Shown in pieces: positions 15,541-25,205 of a stretch of DNA of 57,557 nucleotides. This DNA comes from Rhizobium sp. BK376 (GTDB lineage Bacteria > Pseudomonadota > Alphaproteobacteria > Rhizobiales > Rhizobiaceae), in NCBI RefSeq assembly GCF_004341625.1, contig NZ_SLZG01000028.1, positions 1 through 57,557 of the forward strand, read 5' to 3'. The stretch's first letter is position 1. Each line of letters opens with the position of its first letter. The translations under genes and the position numbers were made by a program. Below the pieces are notes generated by a model. The model did no database searches. It had not been told where the DNA came from and saw only the letters and a list, made by a program, of their open reading frames with translations.

Positions 15541-16845
15541 TTACTCGACAACCCTGTCCATGCGTCCCACAAGGAAAATGTAGGACAATGCCGCAATGAT
15601 CGCCAGAATCGAACAAAGTGCCAATGCCGGCGCAAAGCTGCCGCCCTGAACCAGATAGCCGATCGCGATCGGAATAACGATACTCGAAAGGCCCCCGAAC
15701 AGATTGAAGACCCCGCCAGTCAATCCGATTAACCGCTCCGGTGCGAGAGCTGACACGTATGACCAGGTGATCGAGGCCATTCCGGTACCAAAAAAAGCCA
15801 CTGCTAGAAAAAGAATGATCAGAGCTGGGCTCTCGACGAACTGCGCGCCGACGATCAGAACCGAAAGAGCAATTCCGGTAAGAACTGGGATTTTGCGAGA
15901 AGAACTGAGGGTAAAGCCGCCACGCAAGAGCGCATCAGAAATGAATCCTGAAACAAGAACGCCTGCAAATCCGGCGAGAAATGGCACCGAAGCGTAGAAA
16001 CCTGCTTTGATGAAATCGAGGTGTCGGTATTGAACCAAATAGGTGGGAAACCACGTCAGGAAAAAATTCGCTGAAGCAAGGTAGCTAAATTGGCCAATAT
16101 AAATTCCCCAAAGCTTTTTCTTGCTCAAAACGATCTTCAGATCGGTCCACGAGAATGTCTTTCGGTGCGCCTGCTCGGATTGAAGACGGGAGCTTAGCTC
16201 TGGAACGCCGCCGCCGGATTTAATCAGATCAAGCTCGGCGTCATTCGTTCCGCGGAATTGGTGTGGGTCGCGGTAGATCGTAGCCCAGAGCACGGCTGCT
16301 ATGATGCCAAGAATACCAGTTAGAACGAAGACGGAACGCCAACCATAGGCGGCTTCTATCCAAATTAGCACAGGTGTCAGAAACCCAAGTCCGACATACT
16401 GCGCTGAGATGTAAATGCCAATTGTGCTAGCGCGCTCCCGCTCCGGGAACCAGGTGGTGACGATTCTGTTGTTGACGATGTAGCTTGGAGCCTCGAAAAC
16501 GCCGACGAGCAACCGGAGAATAAAGAGACTGACGATGCCTGCGACGAAACCAAGGCTCAGCGTCGCGATCGACCAGACCAGAATGGTCAGTGGGTAGACC
16601 ACTCTCGGATGAACCCGGTCCGCTATCCATCCCCCTGGAATTTGCATCGCCGTGTATGTCCAGCCAAAAGCCGAAAAGAGCCAGCCCATGGTCACAGGAT
16701 CAATCTTTAATTCTCCTGAAAGATTTGGGGCTGTGATGGATAGATTCGTCCGATCCAGATAATTAATGACCCCCGTCAGAAATAATAGCGCGGTTATGAC
16801 AAAGCGTGTTCGGCTCGGGGCCGCGAGCGTAGCCGATATGGACAT
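15541..16845 (-). CDS. MFS transporter, anion:cation symporter (acid sugar) family
   Basis: This is a 12-helix major facilitator of 434 residues. The N-terminal NYLDRTNLS and the loop GGWIADRVHPR are typical of the anion:cation symporter branch that imports hexuronates, galactonate and related acids by proton symport. I start at the ATG at 16845 because GGAGGAGG sits directly upstream; the frame's earlier Met at 16860 would place that site inside the gene. It follows the enolase-superfamily gene at 16873-18024 with only 27 bases between, so the two are cotranscribed and very likely share a substrate. Confidence 0.9.
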   Translation of the reverse strand: MSISATLAAPSRTRFVITALLFLTGVINYLDRTNLSITAPNLSGELKIDPVTMGWLFSAFGWTYTAMQIPGGWIADRVHPRVVYPLTILVWSIATLSLGFVAGIVSLFILRLLVGVFEAPSYIVNNRIVTTWFPERERASTIGIYISAQYVGLGFLTPVLIWIEAAYGWRSVFVLTGILGIIAAVLWATIYRDPHQFRGTNDAELDLIKSGGGVPELSSRLQSEQAHRKTFSWTDLKIVLSKKKLWGIYIGQFSYLASANFFLTWFPTYLVQYRHLDFIKAGFYASVPFLAGFAGVLVSGFISDALLRGGFTLSSSRKIPVLTGIALSVLIVGAQFVESPALIILFLAVAFFGTGMASITWSYVSALAPERLIGLTGGVFNLFGGLSSIVIPIAIGYLVQGGSFAPALALCSILAIIAALSYIFLVGRMDRVVE

Positions 16846-16872
16846 ATATCCTCCTCCCAAAGTTTATTGTGA

Positions 16873-18024
16873 TTACCAGTTTGTAAAGCTTCCATCCCGG
16901 CGCCGAAGGTGCGGCGGCTCGAAAAACTGAAAGTCCAGTTTTCTCAGGGCATCTTCATTGACCTCAATGCCAAGCCCCGGGCGGTCCGGAACCTTATAAT
17001 TGCTGCCCTGGAGACGAACCTGTTCGGGAAAGAGCTCCGTTGCGTCGAATCCCAGCTGCTCGACCGGCGAAGAGCGGCATTCGAGCCAGGAGAAATTTGA
17101 GACAGCGGCAGCAAGATGGACGGTCGCAGCTGTACAGATTGGGCCAAGGGGATTGTGCGGCATGAGGTCGACATAATGGGCTTCGCTCCATCCCGCGACC
17201 TTCATCGCTTCGGTGAAGCCTCCGACGTTGCAAATATCCAGTCGATTGAATTGATGGATGTCCCGCTCGATGTAAGGAAGAAATTGCCATTTGGATGAAA
17301 ACTCTTCGCCAATCGCGAAGGGGATATCCGTCATTCGCCGCAATGCCTCATAGGCCTCCGGCGTCTCATCCCGTATCGGCTCCTCGATGAAGTCCAGCGT
17401 CCCGCTTGGCATTTTCTGACAGAAGGATGCAGCTTCCGCAACGCTCAGTCGGTGGTGATAATCTATCCCCAATACCGCTGCCGGCCCAAGTTCCTCTCTC
17501 ACCTTGACCATCCACGGAGCTGTGCGCGCGATTGATTCCCGTGGCTCGAAGATGTCCGTCGAATGTTGTCCCCATGGCACAAACCGAATGCAGGTCCAGC
17601 CGGCGTTCATGAGTATTTTGGCCTGCTCGACCATTTCGGGACCAGGATCGGCGGGCGCCGTTGCGAAAGCGGGAACAAGGTCACGCTGCTTTCCACCCAG
17701 CAGGTCGAACACCGGGACACTCAATGCCTTCGCGCGAACATCGTGGAAGGCGATATCCAGCGCGCCGATTGCCGCTGACAAAACGCGTCCGCCTTCGAAA
17801 TACTGGCTGCGGTACATCTCCTGCCATAGCGCACCAGCTCGCCTGACGTCGCGGCCCAGAAGAAATTCACTGTAGTGTCTGATCGCACCGACAACCGCAT
17901 GCTCGCGACCCGTTAATCCGGATTCGCCCCAGCCATAGATGCCATTTTCAACGGTAACCTTGACGAGAAGCTGGTTGCGGTGGCCTACCCTCGGGGTGAA
18001 GCATTCAATCTTAGCAATTTTCAT
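16873..18024 (-). CDS. Enolase-superfamily acid-sugar dehydratase (mandelate racemase/galactonate dehydratase type)
   Basis: This TIM-barrel enzyme of 383 residues abstracts a proton alpha to a carboxylate and usually eliminates water from an aldonic or uronic acid. The N-terminal capping domain covers about 1-120. Metal ligands and catalytic residues are visible as GIDYHHR (Asp188, His190), FIEEP (Glu214), IGEEF (Glu240) and the general acid/base His290 in LMPHNPLGP. The D-x-H pair and this His are the pattern of D-galactonate/D-mannonate-type dehydratases. The closest match in layout is galactonate dehydratase, but substrate specificity cannot be deduced. The ribosome binding site is weak. 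It sits between two MFS genes. Confidence 0.88.
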   Translation of the reverse strand: MKIAKIECFTPRVGHRNQLLVKVTVENGIYGWGESGLTGREHAVVGAIRHYSEFLLGRDVRRAGALWQEMYRSQYFEGGRVLSAAIGALDIAFHDVRAKALSVPVFDLLGGKQRDLVPAFATAPADPGPEMVEQAKILMNAGWTCIRFVPWGQHSTDIFEPRESIARTAPWMVKVREELGPAAVLGIDYHHRLSVAEAASFCQKMPSGTLDFIEEPIRDETPEAYEALRRMTDIPFAIGEEFSSKWQFLPYIERDIHQFNRLDICNVGGFTEAMKVAGWSEAHYVDLMPHNPLGPICTAATVHLAAAVSNFSWLECRSSPVEQLGFDATELFPEQVRLQGSNYKVPDRPGLGIEVNEDALRKLDFQFFEPPHLRRRDGSFTNW

Positions 18025-18146
18025 CGGTATCTACTTTTGGAATGGTTTAAGATTAGACGGCTCGGGGTGATCGGCGCATTGGGTCCCGAATGGCAAGGGC
18101 CATGGAGAATGCCTTCCCAAAAACGCTCGGCATTGTTCATTGCGCA

Positions 18147-19427
18147 TCAGTATGCTCTCGCTCGATTGCCACTCTGCCAGCCGGCTTCAAAGCTTTTCGT
18201 CATCACACCGAGCAAGGAGGCAACGAGAAGCGATCCGGATAAAAGGAGAAACGATGCATCAGGCCCCCCTGTTATCGCGTTGAGATAACCGATGAAATAC
18301 GCGCCCACAAAAGCGCCCAGTATCCCGACACTGTTGATCAGTGCCAACGCTCCTCCCGCGACATTCCGAGGCAGGATTTCGGGAATAGTGGCGAAGAACG
18401 GTCCATACGGGACATAGAGCGCTCCTGCCGCGAGAACGATCGCAATATAGGCAAGCCAAAAATGCGAGTTTCCAGACAAATAGGAGACAAGAAAACCGGC
18501 TGCTGCCAACATTTGAAACGGCCAAATGAAGGGGCGCCGTTTCTGGACCTTGTCTGACCATGTCGAGCCAGAGAACATCAGGATTGCACCAAGCACATAA
18601 GGCACGGAACTAAGCCAACCAATCTCGGTCATGCCGTAGTTGGAACCGCCTTTCAAAATGGCGGGCAACCAAATGACCAACCCGTTCGCGCCGACGCTCC
18701 AGAACATGTACTGGAAGGCGAGGACCCATACCGTTGGCTTGGCAAGCGCTTCACGGTAGTTGCGGACGGGCTCGATTTCGCCTTGCTCTTCAGCAAAGGC
18801 ATTCTCCAGATCCTCGCGCTCCTTGGGTGAGAGCCAACTCGCCTGGGCAGGATGATCGTTGACAGCATAGAGCCAAACGGCCGCCAGAATAACTGCTGGC
18901 ACACCCTCGATCACGAACATCGCCCGCCACCCGAATTGATCGACGAGATAACCCGATAAAATCGACATCCAAAGAAGAGTAATCGGATTGCCAAGGATCA
19001 TGATGCTATTTGCGCGTGACCGCTCTTTTTTGGTGAACCAATGGCTCAAAAAAATCAGCGTGCCTGGGAAAACAGCACTCTCAACGACGCCCAGCAGGAA
19101 TCGATCGGCAAACAACAACGACAAATTGGTGATGAGGCCGGTGCCAGCAGCAAGTAGCCCCCACAGAACCATGCTCCAGAAGATCAGTTTTCTAGCGCTG
19201 TAGCGCGTGGCATAGTGCGCGGCTGGTATCTGAAAGAGGAAATTGCCTAGGAAAAACAACGCCCCCAGAAACGAATTTGCGTTATCCGTAATGCCCAGGT
19301 CCTTCGCCATGCCCGCGGCGGATCCAAAGCCATAATTGGCCCGATCTACGATCGCGACGCTGTAGACGACGAACACGACCGGTGCGATTCTGAGCCATCG
19401 CGATGGCGCAAGGTTGACGTTCTCCAT
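18147..19427 (-). CDS. MFS transporter, anion:cation symporter family
   Basis: This is a second 12-helix transporter, 426 residues, clearly different from the one at 15541. The first helix region carries YSVAIVDRANYGFG, a signature of tartrate/hexuronate-type symporters, and the central loop is long and acidic (AFAEEQGEIEPVRNY). GGGGAGGAG precedes the ATG at 19427 by 7 bases, a strong site. It is followed 122 bases later by the enolase-family gene ending the pair and is preceded by another enolase gene, giving an alternating dehydratase-transporter arrangement. Confidence 0.9.
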   Translation of the reverse strand: MENVNLAPSRWLRIAPVVFVVYSVAIVDRANYGFGSAAGMAKDLGITDNANSFLGALFFLGNFLFQIPAAHYATRYSARKLIFWSMVLWGLLAAGTGLITNLSLLFADRFLLGVVESAVFPGTLIFLSHWFTKKERSRANSIMILGNPITLLWMSILSGYLVDQFGWRAMFVIEGVPAVILAAVWLYAVNDHPAQASWLSPKEREDLENAFAEEQGEIEPVRNYREALAKPTVWVLAFQYMFWSVGANGLVIWLPAILKGGSNYGMTEIGWLSSVPYVLGAILMFSGSTWSDKVQKRRPFIWPFQMLAAAGFLVSYLSGNSHFWLAYIAIVLAAGALYVPYGPFFATIPEILPRNVAGGALALINSVGILGAFVGAYFIGYLNAITGGPDASFLLLSGSLLVASLLGVMTKSFEAGWQSGNRARAY

Positions 19428-19609
19428 TTAAACTCCTCCCCTTTCCAGTGTTCTCCAAAGGCCCGGAACTGCGACAGGCCGCCAACGGCGATCCTCCTCC
19501 ACAGCTTGCAAGAACGTCAGCATTGCTGTTCGATCGCGAAGGTCGTCGCGGAAACGCCCTTCTGCCTCCTAACGACGGCGGAAGCCGATTTTCGCAGCTG
19601 CTTTTTGCG

Positions 19610-20797
19610 TCACATCAACGTGTCCAACCACGCGGTCATGCCGCCATTCTCTTGCCACATCGATTCGAGCCCCTCTTCCCGATAAGGATGTTCGCGTGCG
19701 ACTTCATCGTTGAGTTCGATCCCACCTAGCCCCGGTTCAGATGAGATCGCATAGGACCCGTCGTTGGGCATCGGACAATTTCTCACCAGCTGCTGTCGCC
19801 AGGGCACATCGAAAGCGCTAAACGATTCCTGCTTCCAAACATTTGTCGTGCATGCGTCGATCTGCAGCGCGGCGGCCGTCGCGACAGGCCCGAATGGGGA
19901 ATGAAAAGAGACAGTGACGTATGCCGAATCTGCTATGGCCGCAATCTTGCGCGATTCGAGTATCCCACCGACCTGGATTGGATCTGGCTGTAGGATAGCA
20001 ACCTCGGACGCCGCGAGTAATTGCGGCACGTGGTAACGGGAATAGCATCTTTCGCCGGTGGCAAGGCGGACGGGTATGGACCGGCCGACCTTCGCAAGTG
20101 CCTGGGCGTTTTCGGGGTCGACAGGCTCTTCGAACCAATAGACATCGTAGTCCGCCAGCCTGCGACCGACGTCGATTGCGGTGCCGACGCTAAAGCGCCC
20201 GTGCCCGTCGACGAGGATATCTACGTCCGGACCAACAGCGTCACGTACAATCGCGACCTTCTCCATGCCACGTCGGATATCCGCCGTCGCAGGATCTCGG
20301 CCGAGGGCCCAGAAGGGATCGAATTTAAGTGCTGTAAACCCCTGGGCGACAACTTCGCGGGCTGCGCCGTGTAGGTCGTCAGGATCCTTTCCCGCTCCCG
20401 TCCATCCGTTGGCGTATGCCGGCATCGAGTCGCGCACCCTTCCGCCAAGCAGATCGTGGACCGGCCGCCCCAAATGCTTTCCGCAGATGTCCCACAGGGC
20501 CATTTCAATTGCTGCGATGGCACTGTTCAGAACAGGTCCCCCGCGAGCATATTCGTTGCGATACATCGCCTGGACGAGACGCTCGATCTCAAAAACAGAA
20601 TTGCCAATGACGTAGCGGCGGAAGAGAGTGACCGCCGCCGTTTCGACAGTCTTCGCCTGCCATTGCATGGTGCCTTCACCCAGGCCGGTCAGGCCGTTGT
20701 CCGCCGTGATTCTGACAATTAGAAGATTGTTCCAGGGCCTTCCCACCAGGAATGTTTCTATCCTGATCGCCTTCGGTGTTCGATTTTTCACGGCCAT
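19610..20797 (-). CDS. Enolase-superfamily acid-sugar dehydratase (galactonate dehydratase type)
   Basis: The product is a 395-residue enolase-superfamily enzyme, only distantly similar to the one at 16873. The catalytic set reads LKFDPF (Lys158 region), DGHGRF (Asp197, His199), WFEEP (Glu223), TGERC (Glu249) and SFHSPFGPV (His299), the galactonate-dehydratase-like arrangement. GAGGT lies just before the ATG at 20797. It is the first gene of the leftward cluster and is divergent from the GntR regulator; the 128-base gap holds the shared control region. The product would be a 2-keto-3-deoxy acid, but no aldolase or kinase for it is encoded here. Confidence 0.88.
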   Translation of the reverse strand: MAVKNRTPKAIRIETFLVGRPWNNLLIVRITADNGLTGLGEGTMQWQAKTVETAAVTLFRRYVIGNSVFEIERLVQAMYRNEYARGGPVLNSAIAAIEMALWDICGKHLGRPVHDLLGGRVRDSMPAYANGWTGAGKDPDDLHGAAREVVAQGFTALKFDPFWALGRDPATADIRRGMEKVAIVRDAVGPDVDILVDGHGRFSVGTAIDVGRRLADYDVYWFEEPVDPENAQALAKVGRSIPVRLATGERCYSRYHVPQLLAASEVAILQPDPIQVGGILESRKIAAIADSAYVTVSFHSPFGPVATAAALQIDACTTNVWKQESFSAFDVPWRQQLVRNCPMPNDGSYAISSEPGLGGIELNDEVAREHPYREEGLESMWQENGGMTAWLDTLM

Positions 20798-20833
20798 ACC
20801 TCAACGTGCGTCTTTATCCAAAATTATCCGACT

Positions 20834-20845
20834 ATTTTATAAAAT
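20834..20845. promoter_or_regulatory. AT-rich palindrome in the divergent GntR/dehydratase promoter
   Basis: ATTTTATAAAAT is a perfect 12-bp palindrome midway between the divergent start codons at 20797 and 20926. It is the best operator candidate for the GntR protein, although it could also be a promoter element. Confidence 0.45.
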
Positions 20846-20925
20846 CAACAGACGATTTTCGATATTGTATGCGGTAGATCGGAGTTGATGATTGTGCGAA
20901 TATCGGCAGAAAGCAGAGAACGCAG

Positions 20926-21660
20926 ATGGACATTGAAGAGAACACGCTTAGGACAAATCGCGACGAACCCGCTCCGCCGTTCGAGGGCATGGCCAAAGAA
21001 AAGTCCGCGACGCATTATGATACGTTGCGCGATCTCATTCGCGCTGACATTACGTCATCCTTTTTCAAGCCAGGACAACGGCTTGTCGTCGGCGAGCTCA
21101 TCAAACGGTACAATACCAGCCCCCAACCGGTCCGCGACGCGCTGAACCAACTCCAGGGTGAAGGCTTCATACTTATCAGCCCCAATCGAGGGGCCAGCGT
21201 CCGCATCCTTGATGAAAGCTTTGTGCGCAATATTTTTGAGATCCGCGCGCTCTTGGAGCCGCTTCTGGTCGAAAGATTTTGCAGATATTGCACATCTGCG
21301 ATGATCGAAGAGCTGAAGGGGGTGCAACTGGACTTCGAGATTGCCGTACGCGACGAAAATGCAGACATAGTTGAATCTGCCAATTCGAAGTTCCACGATC
21401 TGATCTTCCGCTCCGATCCCAATACAGAGGCCATTGAAGTCCTGGAACGATATGCAGATTTGCTGGAGTCCTTCCGTCGGCGCCTGCCCTCGATTCCATA
21501 TCGAATGCGGGCCAGGATCGAGGAACACCGCGCCATTCTCGCAGCATTTGAGGCTGGTGACCCAACGGTTGCAGCAGACGCTGCTAGGCGTCACGTTCGC
21601 GCTGCTGGCGATGATTTCCTCGAGGCCATGCGGCAGATCAAGGGAAATCGGCTTGGATGA
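20926..21660 (+). CDS. GntR-family regulator, FCD subfamily
   Basis: This is a 244-residue DNA-binding regulator. The winged helix-turn-helix spans about residues 28-95, with RADITSSFFKPGQRLVVGEL and the recognition part YNTSPQPVRDALNQLQGEGF. The helical FCD effector domain follows (about 105-235), with the usual metal-binding-type polar residues in FHDLIF and EEHRAILAAFEAGD. FCD regulators commonly respond to acid sugars or carboxylates. It is divergent from the dehydratase-transporter cluster, so local control of 15541-20797 is the natural inference. The start codon is supported by an AGAGA stretch upstream. Confidence 0.9.
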   Translation: MDIEENTLRTNRDEPAPPFEGMAKEKSATHYDTLRDLIRADITSSFFKPGQRLVVGELIKRYNTSPQPVRDALNQLQGEGFILISPNRGASVRILDESFVRNIFEIRALLEPLLVERFCRYCTSAMIEELKGVQLDFEIAVRDENADIVESANSKFHDLIFRSDPNTEAIEVLERYADLLESFRRRLPSIPYRMRARIEEHRAILAAFEAGDPTVAADAARRHVRAAGDDFLEAMRQIKGNRLG

Positions 21661-21839
21661 CCCCACCCGATTTCACCTGTCGCACACACGGAAACCCACC
21701 GCGCCCGCTCGACTTCGCCATGAAGACGCCATTTCGTTCTGCCTCTGGCGCAGACTATTGCTGTCTCTGATCTTCCTGCCTGAAGGCCCGTCGCTTGCCG
21801 CAAACCTTCCGGCGGCGCTGGCAGGTTTCTCAAAGCTCG

Positions 21840-22530
21840 GGCTTCCTGCCCTAATAATGCTTGCCAGCCGATGGCGACGGGCGCATCAAAAATTGCTGCG
21901 AAATTGATGTTGTCAGTCCCGAGATAGCCACGGTGGCTTTCGCCGATATGAACATAGCCAATCTTGTCGGCTGCATGACGGAACAAGCCCGACGTCCGCC
22001 TCCTCGATATTCATATAGAACGTATAAGGGCGAAGAAAGACATTAGAAGCGCCCGTGTCCGTCATATATTGCATACCCTGTGCGGCCATGTTCAGCACGT
22101 TACTTTCGAAGCGATTGACGATCTCAAGATTAAAGCGTGACGCCGGACGCCCTTGCCCGGTCCGCTACCTTCGACAGGGCGGAGACACTGATATCCCACG
22201 CCTGCCTCGTCAACGCCTGTTCCTGTTTGCCGTGGGCCGAGCTCAGGATCCCGGCCAATTTAGTGCCGCCAAGGTCGCGCACCAGGGCCACTGCCCGGTC
22301 GAGGATGTCCTGGCCATTGGCTATGATAGGCGCGTCCGCACTCGAGATGTCGCCTTCCGGAGGTAGTCCCATGCTGATCGCCACATCGAGATTGAGCTCC
22401 TTGATGCGTTCTGCGAGCCATTTCACGTCGACCTGCTTTGGATCGAGATACGAGAACTCGATCAGTTTGTGGCCCAGCTCTTGGACGAGCCTGCGCTCCA
22501 GACAAACGAGTGAGCACCGATTTTCGACAT
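21840..22530 (-). pseudogene. Broken sugar-phosphate isomerase/epimerase (tagatose-3-epimerase type)
   Basis: The gene starts with an ATG at 22530 (MSKIGAHSFVWSAG) but is thrown out of frame after about 20 residues. The main body is then read in a second frame (LGHKLIEFSYLDPK, AWDISVSALSKVADRA). The C-terminal half continues in further frames as LEIVNRFESNVLNMAAQG and then GYVHIGESHRGYLG, the conserved metal-site region of D-psicose/D-tagatose 3-epimerase-like TIM barrels. At least three frameshifts and a lost C-terminus make it non-functional. It belonged with the decayed sugar importer upstream. Confidence 0.75.
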
Positions 22531-22602
22531 GTGACGACCAATCCTTTCGTTCAGATAGAGATCGGGGCCCGCGACCAAGCGGGTCCTTTCCGTGCGGCGC
22601 CC

Positions 22603-23211
22603 TTATCGAGCAGCAGTCCGGCCCTTGTAGTCCTTGATGTTGTCCGCAGTGATCAGCTTCGGATCGAGCAGAACGGTCGGCTCGGACAGCTTCTTGCCGT
22701 TCAGAACGTCGACGGCCATCTTCAGGGAGTCGCCGGCCATTGTGTATGGGTCCTGTGAAGCGGACGCCTTGATCATCGACTTGCCGCTTGCCAGCGACTT
22801 CTCGATGTCGGGCGCGCCGTCGACCGATGTGATGAAGAACTCGTTTCGGCACTTGCTTTGCGGCGAGCTCCGCACCAATGCCCGTCGGGTCGTCGATCGC
22901 GAAGACCGCGTCAATCTTGTCGAAGCGAGTCAGAAGGCCCTCAGCATGATGATGTCGACGCCTGCTGCGATGAAGCTGTCGATCTGCGAGACCTGCTTGT
23001 TGAGGTCATAGTCGGCCGATACGGATGTGACCTGAACATTCGGATTGATCTTCTTGGCGCTGTCCCCGATGCCCTTGATGGTCGCGACGAAGAACGGGTT
23101 GCCGAACGGGCCGACAGAGATGCCGATCTTGTTCAAGCCCTTGGCGGCAGCAGGCATCGCGATGGCGGCCGCGAGTGCGGTGCCGACAAGCAGTTTCGAA
23201 AGTGCACGCAT
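22603..23211 (-). pseudogene. Broken ribose-type periplasmic binding protein
   Basis: The N-terminal part (23211-22930) is intact and has a signal peptide (LLVGTALAAAIAMPAAAKGL) followed by KIGISVGPFGNPFFVATIKG, the family's first strand. Then frame and sequence are lost: a segment is deleted after VDIIML, and the C-terminal part resumes in other frames (DAPDIEKSLASGKS in one frame, DSLKMAVDVLNGKKLSEPTV). The total length is about two thirds of a normal family member. It precedes the epimerase remnant on the same strand. Confidence 0.78.
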
Positions 23212-23284
23212 ATTATTCCTCCATGTTGGTGACGCTCCCGGCGCACCCAGTTTTCCGGCAGATTCCGGTCCCCTGAGCCGTATG

Positions 23285-23960
23285 TCATGTACGGCTAAGT
23301 CCTTTTAGCCTGTAACGGTCGAGCGTCACGGCGACGATGATGACGAGCCCTTTGATGATGTACTGCCAGATGTCGGAGACGCCGACGAGAATGAGGCCGT
23401 TTGAGAGCACGGAGGAAAGGCCGCGACCGACCATCATCGAGACCAGTTTGGACGCGGAGAGATCCTGGCGATCGAGAGTACCGACGTAGCTGCTGTCGCG
23501 CAGGACGCTGACACGGTCGGCAAGCTGATAGATCTCCTCCATGCGATGGTTGATGTAGATGATGGCACCCTGCGCCTTCAACCCGGCGATGACTTCGAAC
23601 AGGCGATCCGTCTCGCGAGACGTCGGTGACGTCGTCGGCTCGTCCATGACGATGATACGGGCGTTGGTCGTCAGCGCTCTTGCGATTTCGACCATCTGCC
23701 GCTCACCGGGGGACAGTGCGGCGACCAACTCATTGGGACCGAATTCGATTCCCAGGCGTCAGGATTGGCCGGGCGCGGGCGCGGGTCGTCGCCTTGTCTA
23801 GCACTCCGTACGTGAAGGCTTAGCACCCAAAAACATGTTCTGGGCGGCAGTGAGATTCGGCGCGAGCGAAAGCCTGGTATATGCCGGAGATGCCGCTCGC
23901 CTTGGCGCGGATCGGATCGCCCGACACGATGTCAGGACGGCTTTTGGATCACGTTCTGAT
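23285..23960 (-). pseudogene. RbsA ATPase remnant fused in frame to the RbsC permease tail
   Basis: From 23728 to 23285 one open frame of 147 residues begins in the middle of a sugar ABC ATPase: signature LSPGERQMVEIARAL, Walker B IIVMDEPTTSPTSRE and switch His in NHRMEEI. It then runs without a stop from SMMVGRGLSS directly into the last 40 residues of an RbsC-type permease (NGLILVGVSDIWQYIIKGL). A deletion joined the two genes in frame, removing the ATPase's second half and most of the permease. Upstream (23760-23960), out-of-frame pieces of the same ATPase remain, including SGISGIYQ and NMFLGAKP. Walker A is gone. Confidence 0.8.
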
Positions 23961-24213
23961 GTACAATGACCCCTGCCCGGATGCTGGAATCGCCGAAGCT
24001 ATCGCGGCCGCAGCGCACCAACGCCGCTCGCTTCTGCATCCAGACGTTTGTAAGTCCTGAATGACGCCGCTGCAGGCGATACCTGCTTTTGATCGACTGC
24101 GCGACAAGCTTCCCCTCCCGGCAGACTAAAATGGCGCTTAAGCCGGCGAATGGCATCGCGATTGCATGACTACATCAGCGGTCGTCTGCCGCACCTTAAG
24201 GATCTTGGCCGCT
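23961..24213. other. Gap upstream of the acetamidase gene
   Basis: I see no supportable gene here. A short minus-strand frame (24156-23932) has no recognisable similarity and may be further debris of the dead sugar operon. Confidence 0.4.
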
Positions 24214-24237
24214 CAGGCCGGCAGGCTCACCGGCCTG
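24214..24237 (+). promoter_or_regulatory. Leader hairpin before the acetamidase gene
   Basis: CAGGCCGG (24214-24221) and CCGGCCTG (24230-24237) make a perfect 8-bp stem with an 8-nt loop. It ends 24 bases before the ATG at 24262 and would lie in the mRNA leader, so it may control translation or transcript end. Confidence 0.45.
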
Positions 24238-24261
24238 CGCGAAAATCGAGGATTTATTATT

Positions 24262-25200
24262 ATGTTTCATACCTTGCATGCTTCGCCCGAAAACTGCGCC
24301 TGGGGCTTTTTCGACCCCGCCCAGCCGCCAGCCCTGACCATCGACAGCGGCGATACCGTCACCATCGAGACCGTCTCGGGTGGCCCCGATGTGCTGCCGA
24401 AGGGTGATTTTCATATCCCGCCGGAGCTTCTTGATATTCACGCGAGGAGCAGACAGGAAATGCCGGGGCATATTCTGACCGGTCCGATTGCGGTACTCGG
24501 CGCGAAGCCCGGCCATGTACTGGAAGTACGGATCAAGGATGTCCGGCTTCGACAGGACTGGGGATATAACGTGATCCGGCCGCTCGCCGGAACGCTACCC
24601 TACGACTTCGAGACGGCACGGCTGTTGAACATTCCCCTCGATGCCGAAGCGGGCGTCGCCCGCCTGCCCTGGGGCCTTGATCTGCCGCTCGCGCCCTTCT
24701 TCGGCGTGATGGGCGTCGCGCCGCCCGCCAATTGGGGCCGCATTTCCTCAATTATGCCACGCGCGCATGCCGGCAATATCGACAACAAGGAATTGGTCGC
24801 AGGAACAACGCTTTACCTTCCTGTCTTCAACGAGGGCGCGCTATTTTCCTGCGGCGACGGACATGGCGCGCAGGGCGATGGCGAGGTCTGCATCACGGCG
24901 ATCGAGACCGCCCTCAGCGGCACCTTCGAGATGATCGTCCGCGACGATCTGGAACTCACCTATCCGCAGGCGGAAACGCCGACCCACTACATTACCATGG
25001 GCATGGACCCCGATCTCGACCAGTGCGCGGTGATGGCGCTGCGCGATATGATCACGTTGCTGGGACACAAGGGCGGCCTGTCGCGCGAGGATGCCTATAC
25101 GCTCTGCAGCCTCGCCGGCGATCTCAGGATCACCCAGACCGTCAACGGCTGCAAGGGCGTCCATATGATGATGGCGAAGAACCTCGTGGATCGCGGCTGA
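24262..25200 (+). CDS. Acetamidase/formamidase family amidohydrolase
   Basis: This 312-residue cytoplasmic enzyme hydrolyses short-chain amides to ammonia and the acid. The family hallmarks are visible: an N-terminal HTLHASPENCAWGFFD, a beta-rich segment with HILTGPIAVLGAKPGHVLEV, the cluster WGRISSIMPRAHAGNIDNKE, then LYLPVFNEGALFSCGDGHGA and QGDGEVCITAIET, which holds the putative metal/active-site region. I start at ATG 24262, with GAGGA about 10 bases before, because the preceding 32 codons read as leader sequence. It ends 6 bases before a strong terminator and is convergent with a family-5 binding protein. Short formamidase-like members of about 300 residues are common in rhizobia. Confidence 0.88.
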   Translation: MFHTLHASPENCAWGFFDPAQPPALTIDSGDTVTIETVSGGPDVLPKGDFHIPPELLDIHARSRQEMPGHILTGPIAVLGAKPGHVLEVRIKDVRLRQDWGYNVIRPLAGTLPYDFETARLLNIPLDAEAGVARLPWGLDLPLAPFFGVMGVAPPANWGRISSIMPRAHAGNIDNKELVAGTTLYLPVFNEGALFSCGDGHGAQGDGEVCITAIETALSGTFEMIVRDDLELTYPQAETPTHYITMGMDPDLDQCAVMALRDMITLLGHKGGLSREDAYTLCSLAGDLRITQTVNGCKGVHMMMAKNLVDRG

Positions 25201-25205
25201 CCGCT

